DNA of 64,000 nucleotides from Acetomicrobium hydrogeniformans ATCC BAA-1850 (GCF_000160455.2 NZ_ACJX03000001.1:630001-694000); one strand, 5' to 3'; shown: positions 16,682 to 25,618, counted from the stretch's first letter. Program-made: numbers and translations. The notes: generated by a model not told the origin, from the letters alone.

Positions 16682-18054
16682 CTAAACATTTTTAGCATAA
16701 TTTCGGGATTGCTCCAAAACTCCGGCTTCACCGCAAAGGCCGAAGCATTTCCATACACCCAACCGTCTTCCATCGGAGCTTGAGAACCCTCCTGCTTTAC
16801 AATCCACGTCGGCATGCAATTAAAACCCTTCACCTCAAGCTTAACCCAGGCAGGCCAATATCCTCTCAATGATTTCCCGGTGCGTTTTTCGGAAGATATA
16901 TGTTCGATATTGACTTTATGGCATGGGCCTGAACTCTCTGCATAATAACCCTTGAAAGGGAAAAATGACAAGCCCCTTATCTGATCCCCATTGGGAAGGG
17001 AAAAGGATTCTCCGAATATTGGAGATGATCCCCCTTCGATTAAGAGTTTTCCCTTAACGAGAACAGACGAGAAAGCTTTTGCTAAAGAGCGATTTTCAAC
17101 GAGATCTTTCATAAACACATATCCTATGCCATGGGGAACATATATGAAGTCTAAGTCACTATAATTCGTTATTTCATCATATGGAAGTGATATTACGTCA
17201 TATCCTAGGGCCACCAGCAACTTTTCGTTATTGTCCCCTCCCAAAGCAAGAGCAGGATGATGCACAACTCCAACCTTTCTCTTATCGGAACGATAGCTTA
17301 TATCAAACTCCAACATTTCCACGTTCAATTGTGGTGCGCTACGAGCATGAGCCACAATTACCTCCCACTCGATTTGTCTTTCCATCGCAATGAGCCGAGC
17401 GGCTGAAGTTTTCAACGACAGCAAGGAACGGTTGCCCGACAATTGGCCAACTATGGACAAAAAATCTGGTTTTTGCTTGAAAATAAAACCCGGTATATAA
17501 CCCAAAGCCGTCCATGGAAGATCTCTGCCAACAGATATTTCTAGAAGTTGATACTCCCTAGGGTTTAAGACGGAAGAGAAGGCGACAGCTTTTATCAAAT
17601 TTGAAATGGAGTTAGGCAATTGCCGCGCAAACTCCAAAACGCGCCTTGCAGTTATGGCAGAAGAACCGCTGGAAAAAAACACGGGAATAATAGGGCATTT
17701 CAATTGCTCAGCCACAGACGCCAAAACAGGGTTAACTTTGAGTTTCTCCTCGCTACAACTTCCGAGGGAAGCAAAGAGTATATTTAAACAATCTTCCCGT
17801 GCCGCTGTGACGAACAGTTGTTTCAAGCGGTGTATATTTTCAAGCAAAAGCGAATCCAATACGGTTGCGGGCTCACCGAAAAGGACATACAGCAAAGCTG
17901 CCATATGCTCGTCGATGCCCACTACGAAGGGTTTTATCTTATAACCTGCTTGTTGCAACGCAATGGCCATAATTACACCTGGAGGGATCAACGATTCATC
18001 TCGTTCGTCTGCAAATATAACTCTTGGCATCGAAAAGGTTTTATTGTCACTCAT
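16678..18054 (-). CDS. CobB/CbiA-like protein with lost catalytic motifs (probable pseudoenzyme)
   Basis: A 458-residue protein that aligns along its length with cobyrinate a,c-diamide synthase. An N-terminal dethiobiotin-synthetase-like domain is followed by a class I glutamine-amidotransferase-like domain (about 255-455). The nucleotide P-loop expected after PRVIFA reads DERDESLIPPGV and lacks GKT. The amidotransferase nucleophile position (normally YAECGG) reads LIEGGSSPIFG, with no cysteine. The C-terminal His-x-His after GNASA is also absent, although FWSNPE is retained. No glutamine-dependent amidation is expected. It heads an operon with the M20 amidohydrolase. The role is unknown, possibly ligand binding or regulation. 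Confidence 0.72.
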   Translation of the reverse strand: MSDNKTFSMPRVIFADERDESLIPPGVIMAIALQQAGYKIKPFVVGIDEHMAALLYVLFGEPATVLDSLLLENIHRLKQLFVTAAREDCLNILFASLGSCSEEKLKVNPVLASVAEQLKCPIIPVFFSSGSSAITARRVLEFARQLPNSISNLIKAVAFSSVLNPREYQLLEISVGRDLPWTALGYIPGFIFKQKPDFLSIVGQLSGNRSLLSLKTSAARLIAMERQIEWEVIVAHARSAPQLNVEMLEFDISYRSDKRKVGVVHHPALALGGDNNEKLLVALGYDVISLPYDEITNYSDLDFIYVPHGIGYVFMKDLVENRSLAKAFSSVLVKGKLLIEGGSSPIFGESFSLPNGDQIRGLSFFPFKGYYAESSGPCHKVNIEHISSEKRTGKSLRGYWPAWVKLEVKGFNCMPTWIVKQEGSQAPMEDGWVYGNASAFAVKPEFWSNPEIMLKMFS

Positions 18055-18060
18055 GGATAA

Positions 18061-18088
18061 AGTTTATCACACTTGCCATAACTGACAA
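18061..18088 (-). promoter_or_regulatory. Candidate sigma-70 promoter for the CobB-like operon
   Basis: On the minus strand TTGTCA (18088-18083), a 16-bp spacer and TAAACT (18066-18061) lie directly in front of the ATG at 18054. The expected transcription start falls within a few bases of the start codon, so the mRNA would be leaderless or nearly so. This agrees with the lack of a visible ribosome-binding site. Confidence 0.45.
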
Positions 18089-18142
18089 ACTCTTCAAAAT
18101 TAGATGGCGAATTGCAGATCAGAATTACACTTTTAAAAGAAT

Positions 18143-18187
18143 AAAAAAACCATGGCCCACGAAATTATTATCTTTAGTGGGCCATGG
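18143..18187 (-). terminator. Rho-independent terminator after the HesB-like selenoprotein gene
   Basis: The 11-bp stem 18150-18160 / 18177-18187 (CCATGGCCCAC and its complement) is followed on the minus strand by seven T residues (A-run 18143-18149). It lies 11 bp after the selenoprotein stop and ends the apgM/PPDK-like/RluA/selenoprotein run. Confidence 0.85.
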
Positions 18188-18197
18188 TATCGACAAT

Positions 18198-18524
18198 TTA
18201 TTTACAGCCCGAGCATCCTGAAGTTGGAAGCATTGCAGACTTTACTATTAGTTTCGACCCCCAAATGGAACGCATTACTTGTATGTCTATGGTATCACTT
18301 TGAAAGGCCATGCCCTTAGGAACCCATAAATCGATATCCCCATCCTTAACCTCAAAGTAATCTTCGAGATTGACCGGCTTCCCGCCCTCAACGAGGGCCG
18401 CATAATAGGAAGATCAACCCCCTCCTATTCTTTTCACCGTAATGTATCCTTCGTTGCCCAACTCTTTTAGCTTTTTGCGAGCACCTTCAGATATAGAAAC
18501 ACCCAATTTAACTATATTTTCCAC
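18198..18524 (-). CDS. HesB/IscA-like selenoprotein (in-frame TGA read as selenocysteine)
   Basis: Reading GTG 18524 to TAA 18198 gives 108 codons with one internal TGA at 18416-18414 (codon 37). The product follows the A-type iron-sulfur protein pattern: a VKLGVSISEGARKKLKELG start, and then GGGU-SSYYAALVEGG where IscA has its first ligand (GCSG). Next come a DGDIDLWVPKG/DTIDIQV segment and a C-terminal GCSGC like the IscA CGC. The TGA replaces the first conserved Cys. Just downstream in the mRNA, GCCCTC-GTT-GAGGGC (18398-18384) nests inside CTTCC/GGAAG, a SECIS-like hairpin at the right distance with a small G/U loop. A GGGGGTG site precedes the GTG. An in-frame nonsense pseudogene is the alternative. 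Confidence 0.8.
18378..18416 (-). promoter_or_regulatory. SECIS-like hairpin in the HesB-like gene
   Basis: Starting at the UGA (18416), the mRNA forms an outer stem 18412-18408 / 18382-18378 and an inner perfect 6-bp stem 18398-18393 / 18389-18384 closing a GUU loop about 22 nt after the UGA. Bacterial SECIS elements have this position, with a G/U in a small apical loop, and recruit SelB. The asymmetric internal bulge is larger than ideal, so computed folding should decide. Confidence 0.6.
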
Positions 18525-18566
18525 TAAATTTCACCCCCAGCAAGTATCTCATACAATATAAAACTA

Positions 18567-19490
18567 TTATAGCATACCTATTATGGTATCTAAGGATAAA
18601 TCAAAAAGATTTATCACAGCTGCCAGATCAGCCGGTAATGGAGCGCAAAATTTTTTGCCCGCCAAATAACTCAAATCATTCCCAAAAATTTCCAGAGAGT
18701 AGGCGTGCAGCATTGGCCTTCTTGCTTCTTTGCCGCTGTCGCCGTACTTGACATCGCCAACGATAGGATGCCCGATGTGCGATAGATGAACCCTAAGTTG
18801 ATGGGATCTTCCGGTAATCGGCTCCAATGCCACCAAAGAGGCATGATTTCCTGCCGACAAAGACATGTATCGCGTGGCAGACCTCTTGCCTGCCCCTTTG
18901 TTTACCACCGTCTTGAGGAAACGTTCGTCCCTTTCAAGGGGAGCTTCTATTACGCCTTCTCCGGTTAGACGCCCCCTTACAACGGCCAAATATTTCTTGG
19001 CAACCCTCCTGTTTCTGAACATAGCTGTCAGTGCTCTTAAAGAACGAAAATTTAAGGCTAGGGCCATTACCCCGGATATATTTCGGTCTAGCCTGTGTGC
19101 CGGGGTCGGAATAAAACCTCCCTTAGTTTTATTGATCAAATTGAGTGCTCTATTAACGACCGAGTCATCCTCATTGGATGCCGGTTGGCTCAAAAGCCCT
19201 GCAGGCTTGTTTATTATCAAAACATTTTCATCCATAAATATAACTTCCAAAGGTTTATCCGCTACATTTAGCGAGGGCTTTAGTTTCGCAGGATCTTCAA
19301 AGGGTACGCTGACTTCGTCTCCCCTATATAAACGATAAGAGGGGTCTGTTTTTTCTCCGTTTACGGTGACCCTTCCTTTTCTGATTGCGCGCATAATGGC
19401 ACCCAGGGGTACCTCGCTATATTTCTTTCGCAGGAATCTATCCAGCCTCACGCAATCGTAATCTTCATCTATCTTCCATATTTTCGCCAT
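18567..19490 (-). CDS. RluA family pseudouridine synthase
   Basis: A 307-residue protein with an N-terminal S4 RNA-binding domain (about 10-70) and a RluA-type catalytic domain. The HRLDRNISG motif near residue 130 holds the catalytic aspartate, followed by GRSHQLRVHLSHIGHPIVGD near 220. RluC/RluD-like enzymes make pseudouridines in 23S rRNA; which site is modified is not readable. The ATG at 19488-19490 is chosen as the natural domain start; it overlaps the upstream PPDK-like gene by 26 bp. The selenoprotein gene follows 42 bp downstream. Confidence 0.9.
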   Translation of the reverse strand: MAKIWKIDEDYDCVRLDRFLRKKYSEVPLGAIMRAIRKGRVTVNGEKTDPSYRLYRGDEVSVPFEDPAKLKPSLNVADKPLEVIFMDENVLIINKPAGLLSQPASNEDDSVVNRALNLINKTKGGFIPTPAHRLDRNISGVMALALNFRSLRALTAMFRNRRVAKKYLAVVRGRLTGEGVIEAPLERDERFLKTVVNKGAGKRSATRYMSLSAGNHASLVALEPITGRSHQLRVHLSHIGHPIVGDVKYGDSGKEARRPMLHAYSLEIFGNDLSYLAGKKFCAPLPADLAAVINLFDLSLDTIIGML

Positions 19491-21255
19491 CGCACGTACC
19501 TTTTCTGACGGCAACAATTCCTATATTTCTTGCACAGTCCATATATACATCAAAGGACCCTTTGTATATTTTGATCCCCAGATCTTGCATTTTCTCGCAA
19601 CATGTCGATTCAAACCACTCCTCCCTGAAGACATTCCCCTTCTCCCCTGCGAAGACCGGCATATAGAGAACGTTATCTATTTCCAGATCGGAGTAAAAAT
19701 GGGTACCATAGGAAAGTTCGGGCATAAATCCCAACACGGGAATCCCAACCTCTACGATGCACTTACAGTTGGTTAATTCGCTATATTGAACAGGGATTCC
19801 TAAGGCAGGATTGCTCGATCCAACTCTACCGGGTGCCACCAAAATATAGGAATTAGGATACAACTTCTTATTGATCTCTCCTATGGCTCTCGCAATTTCA
19901 TGCTTATTAGCCGCCGTCACGTATATTTTATGATCAACATATACTAGATATGGCACGTTCTCAAGCTGTCCGTCGGTGACCATTCTGTCTGCCTTGAGAA
20001 TTACAAGCTTACCCTCCAGGTCCCTTTCATCAAATTTCGACTCACAGCAACCCGTCCAAAGAGGCCTGGCCTGCAGCAACTCCAATTTCCTTTCGCTCGG
20101 TTCGTAGGCAAACTCTATATCCACAGGGGCACCCATGGAATCTTCCAAATGCTTAAGAAGTTTTTGCATTCTTGTAAAGAAGTCAGGGTTGTGTCTCGTA
20201 AACCTTTCAAAGGTAATACAAACCTTGCTGTCGTCCTCCTGTTGCCTGAAATAAGATAAATCGAGGTTTTCCCAATAACCGTTACCGTCATCTTCACGAT
20301 ATACCTGGGCATACTCTCCAAGCTCTCTTCCGTAATGCGTCAACAAATAATCTAATATTCCCTTGTCGTTTATGTTATAAGTTACTATGTCTCCTCTATC
20401 TCCATCGATCATTTGAAAGCTCTCCTGGGAATGTCTCATTACGTTGTAAGGATGATTACCCTCCGGCCTAAGATTTGGATTGGAAAGCGAAAAAATTCTA
20501 GCGTAACCACGCCTAGTGCTCATTGTTCCAAGGCCAAATACCAGCCGCAATAAGCCATCTTCTACGTTCAGGCGAGTGCACCACCTTCTCAAGTTTAATG
20601 AATATCCGACTCCTGCTGTAGTTGGGAAATAATAGCGACCCTTCCATTTACCTGAGGCTCGCATGACAATTATTCCCATTTTGTCATCGCCCAATTTGTG
20701 TTTGTTGCGGTATTCCACAGCCGTTGGGAAAAAGGTCCTGGCGTATATTCGCTTTATTTCGTTCTCGATCGCCAAAACTCGTTCGTTTAAGTCTCCGCTG
20801 GCGTGCAGCAGCCGTGATCTGTATTTTCCGGCGAAGGAATATTTGAGCGAATCTTCCAGCATGGACGATGAACGTACTGCAATGGGGGAATCGATACATT
20901 CAAGAAATGAAGCTATACGTTCCCTTACATAACTGGGCAATTCAGCATCAAGAAACCTTTGCTCTATTCTTTCGGGCTCACCCTCCAAGACGTTGTCCAA
21001 ATCATCTATTTGGCTTAAAAATTTATCGAAGGCCTCGATGCTTATAAAAATAGATTCCGGCATCTCCGTAGAAACAAGTTCATCGAAACCACTTTCGAGA
21101 AGGGATTTCATCCCAAAAAGAAGGGACCTTCCCTTTCCGCCGATATGACCGGCTCCCACGATCGAGCTTGCAAAACGATCATCGTTACATGGGTCCCAAG
21201 AAAAATAGCTTGCCAATTTATCCTCTCGCACTCTGCCAGAAACTTCAGAACCCAC
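19465..21255 (-). CDS. PEP/pyruvate-binding (PPDK N-terminal-like) protein, paralog 2
   Basis: A 596-residue protein with a pyruvate-phosphate-dikinase/PEP-synthase ATP-grasp domain. GGKGRSLLFGMKSL lies near residue 40 and the nucleotide motif AVRSSSMLEDSLKYSFAGKY near 120; YAYEPSERKLELLQARPL ends the domain near 395. A conserved C-terminal domain (about 400-590) follows instead of the phosphohistidine and PEP-binding domains of true PPDK, so it cannot be a complete dikinase. It starts GTG at 21255 behind AAAGGAGG, 14 bp after its paralog. Function is unknown; phosphoryl transfer to another partner is one possibility. Confidence 0.85.
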   Translation of the reverse strand: MGSEVSGRVREDKLASYFSWDPCNDDRFASSIVGAGHIGGKGRSLLFGMKSLLESGFDELVSTEMPESIFISIEAFDKFLSQIDDLDNVLEGEPERIEQRFLDAELPSYVRERIASFLECIDSPIAVRSSSMLEDSLKYSFAGKYRSRLLHASGDLNERVLAIENEIKRIYARTFFPTAVEYRNKHKLGDDKMGIIVMRASGKWKGRYYFPTTAGVGYSLNLRRWCTRLNVEDGLLRLVFGLGTMSTRRGYARIFSLSNPNLRPEGNHPYNVMRHSQESFQMIDGDRGDIVTYNINDKGILDYLLTHYGRELGEYAQVYREDDGNGYWENLDLSYFRQQEDDSKVCITFERFTRHNPDFFTRMQKLLKHLEDSMGAPVDIEFAYEPSERKLELLQARPLWTGCCESKFDERDLEGKLVILKADRMVTDGQLENVPYLVYVDHKIYVTAANKHEIARAIGEINKKLYPNSYILVAPGRVGSSNPALGIPVQYSELTNCKCIVEVGIPVLGFMPELSYGTHFYSDLEIDNVLYMPVFAGEKGNVFREEWFESTCCEKMQDLGIKIYKGSFDVYMDCARNIGIVAVRKGTCDGENMEDR

Positions 21256-21269
21256 AACCTAAACCTCCT

Positions 21270-22982
21270 TTAGGTCTCGTCGACAATGACTCCTATTTCC
21301 CTTTCCCCATTTAAATACACTCCGAAATTTCCTTCGTAGATCCTTACGGCTTCATGTTCGCCCACAAAGAAGGGTGTCTTCTCAAACCACTGCTCGTTGC
21401 AAATATTGCCATGCTCTCCGCAAAAAACGGGCAAATAAAGTATCTTGTCTGTGTCGAGGTCAAGGAAGAAGTGAGATCCATAGGACAATTCAGGCACAAC
21501 TCCGGCACTGGGGATACTTACTTCCACTATGCAGCCACATCCCGATATTTCTCCGTATGATACGGGTACTCCAAGCAAAGGATTTGTGCTGCCCCATCTT
21601 CCGGGGCCTACCAATATATACCTTTCTCCCGAAAGCTTTTCGTTTGCCTTCCCTACGGCTCGCGCAATCTGAACGAATTCCCTCATTTCCATATATAGTT
21701 TGGGGTCGACATAGACGAGATGGCGAACACCCATCAACTTTCCGTTGGAAATCATTCTGTTTCCTCGCAATACTATCCGTTCAGACGGTATTTGGGGAAT
21801 CTCCACATCACCCCACTCTTCAAAAGTAGCAAGAGGCCTCATTTGCACTAAAGCGAGCCGATCATCTTCGGTCTCGTACGTAAACTCCAAATCCACAGCA
21901 AGTCCCGCTTTTTCCTCCATCAGCTTCAACAGGCAACATATTTTTTCAAAAAATGTGGAGAATCTGCGAGGAAAGTTGGAGAAAGTCATAACAGGCCACA
22001 TTTTTTGAATATCAGAAACAATACCGCCATGCAGCATATAAAACATCTCTCCGTCGCTCAATTCCAAAAAGGAATAGGCATTTTTGTGGTGAGTAACTAT
22101 GTGGTCTAAGGCCATATCTATTCTGTTGCTTAAAAAGAAACCTCTTTTTAAATCGATATAATCGAATTCGTCTTGAGCATGAGCGATGATATCGCTGGCC
22201 CTGTTGCCCTCGACTCTAAGTCCCGGCAGGCTTAAGTAAAAAACCTTGGCATTAGCCCTTGCTACGGCCCTGGTGCCAAGGCCAAAACACAGTCGCAACA
22301 AGCCCTCCTCTCTTTTTACTCTAGGGCTTGGGCGACGATATACCTTTGAGAAGGCTACTCCGGCTAACTCGGGGTAATACAATTGGCCTCGCTCTCTACC
22401 TACAATTGGCTGTATTATTATGGCCATCCTTTCCTGTGCCAGTTTAATACCGTGTCTTCTGCGATACTCCTTGGCAGATGGGTTGAAAGTGGATGCGTAA
22501 ACTAATTTTATTGCCCTTTCAAACCTGTGAAGTCTGTACTCCAGATCTCCGCTATTTCCAAAAAACCTCGTCGAGTATTTGCCGGCAAAGGAAAAGGCAA
22601 GATCGTCTTCCAGAACTGACGAAGACCTGACTGCCACTGGAGTATCGATATCAAGCAAAATGTTAACAAGGGTATCGCGCAAGCTCTCAGAAAAATTGGC
22701 CGCTTCAAAAGCCCTCTCGATCTCCTCAAAATTTTCGGCACTTCTAACGACGGGCTCTAAATTATTGCGCACCATGAAGTCATTAAATACTTCTGTGGTA
22801 AGAACATAGGACACCCTGGGAAAATCTATACACTTCCCCAAAGGGTTGGTCTGAAGGGCTTCAGCAGCAAAAGCTACTCCCTTTGCCTTGCCCCCTATCT
22901 CACCTTCCCCTATGGACCATTTTTTTGATCGATAGAAGGATGCGCCTTCATAATGTGCATACGGTGCGCTTACCATTGACAT
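21270..22982 (-). CDS. PEP/pyruvate-binding (PPDK N-terminal-like) protein, paralog 1
   Basis: A 570-residue paralog of the next gene with the same architecture. GGKAKGVAFAAEAL lies near residue 30, the VRSSSVLEDDLAFSFAGKY motif near 118, and FTYETEDDRLALVQMRPL closes the ATP-grasp region near 390. The same C-terminal domain follows (GPGRWGSTNPLLGVPVSYGE, ELSYGSHFFLDL). The phosphohistidine swivelling domain is missing. It follows apgM by 26 bp. The pair shares the conserved C-terminal GPGR and SYGxHF motifs, so both halves are under constraint. Function is unknown. Confidence 0.85.
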   Translation of the reverse strand: MSMVSAPYAHYEGASFYRSKKWSIGEGEIGGKAKGVAFAAEALQTNPLGKCIDFPRVSYVLTTEVFNDFMVRNNLEPVVRSAENFEEIERAFEAANFSESLRDTLVNILLDIDTPVAVRSSSVLEDDLAFSFAGKYSTRFFGNSGDLEYRLHRFERAIKLVYASTFNPSAKEYRRRHGIKLAQERMAIIIQPIVGRERGQLYYPELAGVAFSKVYRRPSPRVKREEGLLRLCFGLGTRAVARANAKVFYLSLPGLRVEGNRASDIIAHAQDEFDYIDLKRGFFLSNRIDMALDHIVTHHKNAYSFLELSDGEMFYMLHGGIVSDIQKMWPVMTFSNFPRRFSTFFEKICCLLKLMEEKAGLAVDLEFTYETEDDRLALVQMRPLATFEEWGDVEIPQIPSERIVLRGNRMISNGKLMGVRHLVYVDPKLYMEMREFVQIARAVGKANEKLSGERYILVGPGRWGSTNPLLGVPVSYGEISGCGCIVEVSIPSAGVVPELSYGSHFFLDLDTDKILYLPVFCGEHGNICNEQWFEKTPFFVGEHEAVRIYEGNFGVYLNGEREIGVIVDET

Positions 22983-23008
22983 TCACCAACTCCCGCTCAC
23001 AAAAAGGT

Positions 23009-24217
23009 TTAGGCGCCGTACTTTGACAGTCTCAACCCGTGAGCCAACATTAAACCCATGAGATGATGGGCGGGCATAATTCCAAGCGCCCCCTTGGCAC
23101 ACTCCCTTTCGCCAAAGCCAGAGCAATTGCCGTAGCGAACGTATGGACTAACCAACAAAACAGGCACAGGATGCCAGGAATGGCTTTTTAATTGACTTGG
23201 GGTACTATGATCTCCGGTTACTACCAAGACATCGGGCTTAAGCTCCAATACCTTTGGTATCAAGGAATCAAGTTTTTCCAAAACTTCCTTTTTAGCCTCA
23301 TAATTACCATCTTCGCCGAAGCTGTCGCTATACTTTACGTGGACGTAAAAGAAATCGTATTTGTCCCATTGAGAGGAAAGGACTTCGAAAAGTTCCTCTA
23401 ACCCTCTGTCAGCCTCAACCACTTCCATGCCAACCAGACGGGCAATGCCTTTATACATGGGATAGGTGGCGATTGCGACGGGATTTATCTTATAGAGCTG
23501 AGATAAAGAAGGCATATGGGGAGCTTGTGAAAAACCTCTCAACAAACAACCGTTGGCCTGTTCTTCCTCCGCCAGCAACTCTCTAACCCTCTTTATAAAT
23601 TCGTTCGCTACGCTCGCCATCAGATTTCCCCTTGAAGATGAAGGTTCTGCCCACCTCATAGGAAGACCATTCTTCTGGGGGTCAGCGTCCTCGACTTCCT
23701 CCGACAGGCCGTCACCGGAGAATACAGCCACGAATCTATGTTCTTCCCCAGGGTAAAGTTTTACTTTTACTCCCTTTATTTCCTCTATGTTTTTCGAAAG
23801 AAAGGCTATTAGCTCCCTGTTTTTTTCCGTGGATATACGACCAGCCCTTCTGTCGACAATAACATCGTCGGGGCCCCATGTAGCGAAGTTCCCCCTCACG
23901 CATACATCCTGTGGTGCTACTTTAGCCCCTACGCCCAAAGCTTCGAGGATTCCTCTTCCAATACGAAAGTCCAAGGGATCATAGCCGAATAAGGCCAGAT
24001 GCCCGGGACCGCTGCCCGGAGTAATTCCCGGTTCTACCATCTGCAGCAATCCGGCTTCGCCCTTAGAGGCCAACTTATCAAGGTTAGGAGTCGAGGCGGC
24101 CTCTAACTCCGTTTTGCCGTTCTCCCCCGGCAAACCTCCTAGCCCGTCTATCACCAGTAATAATAGTTTTGTTTGGTTTTCCAGCACCAACTCGCTCAAC
24201 AGATCTATTCTTTTCAT
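23009..24217 (-). CDS. apgM: 2,3-bisphosphoglycerate-independent phosphoglycerate mutase, archaeal type (ApgM)
   Basis: A 402-residue metalloenzyme of the alkaline-phosphatase superfamily interconverting 3- and 2-phosphoglycerate in glycolysis. Visible: LLVIDGLGGLPG at residue 19, the phosphoserine region TPGSGPGHLALFGYDP near 67, the cation-binding SDSFGEDGNYEAK segment near 300 and VVTGDHSTPSQLKSHSWHPVP near 330. It is the archaeal type, which is also common in anaerobic bacteria. The ATG at 24217 has a GGAGGTGAC site. It leads a run with the two PPDK-like genes. Confidence 0.93.
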   Translation of the reverse strand: MKRIDLLSELVLENQTKLLLLVIDGLGGLPGENGKTELEAASTPNLDKLASKGEAGLLQMVEPGITPGSGPGHLALFGYDPLDFRIGRGILEALGVGAKVAPQDVCVRGNFATWGPDDVIVDRRAGRISTEKNRELIAFLSKNIEEIKGVKVKLYPGEEHRFVAVFSGDGLSEEVEDADPQKNGLPMRWAEPSSSRGNLMASVANEFIKRVRELLAEEEQANGCLLRGFSQAPHMPSLSQLYKINPVAIATYPMYKGIARLVGMEVVEADRGLEELFEVLSSQWDKYDFFYVHVKYSDSFGEDGNYEAKKEVLEKLDSLIPKVLELKPDVLVVTGDHSTPSQLKSHSWHPVPVLLVSPYVRYGNCSGFGERECAKGALGIMPAHHLMGLMLAHGLRLSKYGA

Positions 24218-24315
24218 GTGCCAAAGTCACCTCCTGCAATATTTGCATCCTATGTTTGTTTATGATATTTTACACCAATTTTATTATGCATGACGGTGCG
24301 AGCAGCAAAAAATCT

Positions 24316-24345
24316 TTGAGCATTCACTAGATTGCATGCTATAAT
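24316..24345 (+). promoter_or_regulatory. Sigma-70 promoter for the aminotransferase gene
   Basis: TTGAGC (24316-24321) and a perfect TATAAT (24340-24345) are separated by 18 bp, about 50 bp in front of the ATG at 24394. Confidence 0.65.
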
Positions 24346-24393
24346 ATAATTACATTTTGTGGCAGGACTAACAAAAGTAGGAGGCGAGAGATA

Positions 24394-25605
24394 ATGAGCG
24401 TTTGGGAAAAACTGTACAGCGAAAAGGTAAGTACTTTGAGGCCTTCGCCAATAAGGGAAATGCTGCACGTGATAAGGCAACCGGGAATGATCTCTTTTGC
24501 AGGCGGTAATCCTGACCCCCAAAGCTTTCCGGTGGATTTGTTCTATGAGTCTGCCAGTATTTTAAAAGAGCAAGGAAAAGACGTGCTCCAATACGGAACC
24601 ACTGAGGGATATCCTCCACTCAAAAGCTTTCTCTGTTCTTGGCTTAAACCCAGATTGGGCAGGGCCATCGCGGAAGATGAACTTTTAATAACGACGGGAT
24701 CCACTCAAGTGGTAGATCTCCTTTGTTGGGCAATTTTGGACAAGGGCGACTTGATCATAACGGAAGAACCCACCTTCGTAGGGACTACACTGACCATGCA
24801 CAATCATGGCGCTCAATTTCTAACCATACCATGTGACGCCAATGGAATGCTTGTGGATCAGCTACCCGAAAAGATAGAAAAAGCCCTATCTCAGGGCAAG
24901 CGGATAAAGTTTATTTACACTATACCCAACTTCCACAACCCCCTTGGTTGCACTATGTCTTTAGAAAGAAGGAAGAAACTGGTCGAAATAGCCAACAAAT
25001 ACGAGATCCCCATCCTCGAAGACGACCCTTACGCATACATACGCTTTGAGGGCGAAGACCTGCCCACGCTCTTTTCATTAGATCAGTCCGGCCTTGTAGT
25101 CCATGCCTGCACTTTTTCCAAGATCCTGGCTCCCGGAACGCGCGTTGCTTGGGCTGTAGGCAACAAGGAAATAATAAGAAAAATGGCGATCTTCAAACAA
25201 GGCATCGATTTATGCTCAAGTGTAGTAGCCCAAGCGTTGGTATATGAATATTGCAGAAAGGGACACCTCGACAGCTACTTACCCAATATCGTTGATCATT
25301 ATCGCAAGAAAAGAGACAACATGGAGGAATGTCTTAAAAAATACCTCCCCCTGGAAGAAGTTTCCTGGGTAAAGCCAATGGGAGGGTTTTTTTACTGGCT
25401 TGAGATGAAAAATTTAAAGACTGCCGATCTTTATGAGAAGGCCTTGCAAAAGAAGGTAGCTTTTGTGCCTGGCGAATCCTTTTACCCAAATCAAAACGGC
25501 GGCAAAAACTGCTTCAGAATGTGCTTCACCTTCGCTTCCCCAAGCGACATGGACGAAGGCATCAAACGTCTAGGAGAGGCTATGAAAGAGCTTTTGAAGT
25601 CCTAG
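24394..25605 (+). CDS. PLP-dependent class I/II aminotransferase (2-aminoadipate/aromatic type)
   Basis: A 403-residue aminotransferase. It resembles LysN/Aro8-like 2-aminoadipate and broad-range amino-acid transaminases: ISFAGGNPDPQSFP near residue 35, the YTIPNFHNPLGCTMSLERR stretch near 172, and the Schiff-base lysine in CTFSKILAPGTRVAW near 240. There is no DNA-binding domain, unlike the MocR-type gene at 10.6-12.0 kb. An AGGAGG site and a good promoter precede the ATG. A role in amino-acid catabolism or synthesis is likely; the substrate is not readable. Confidence 0.88.
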   Translation: MSVWEKLYSEKVSTLRPSPIREMLHVIRQPGMISFAGGNPDPQSFPVDLFYESASILKEQGKDVLQYGTTEGYPPLKSFLCSWLKPRLGRAIAEDELLITTGSTQVVDLLCWAILDKGDLIITEEPTFVGTTLTMHNHGAQFLTIPCDANGMLVDQLPEKIEKALSQGKRIKFIYTIPNFHNPLGCTMSLERRKKLVEIANKYEIPILEDDPYAYIRFEGEDLPTLFSLDQSGLVVHACTFSKILAPGTRVAWAVGNKEIIRKMAIFKQGIDLCSSVVAQALVYEYCRKGHLDSYLPNIVDHYRKKRDNMEECLKKYLPLEEVSWVKPMGGFFYWLEMKNLKTADLYEKALQKKVAFVPGESFYPNQNGGKNCFRMCFTFASPSDMDEGIKRLGEAMKELLKS

Positions 25606-25618
25606 CGAAAACAACTGC

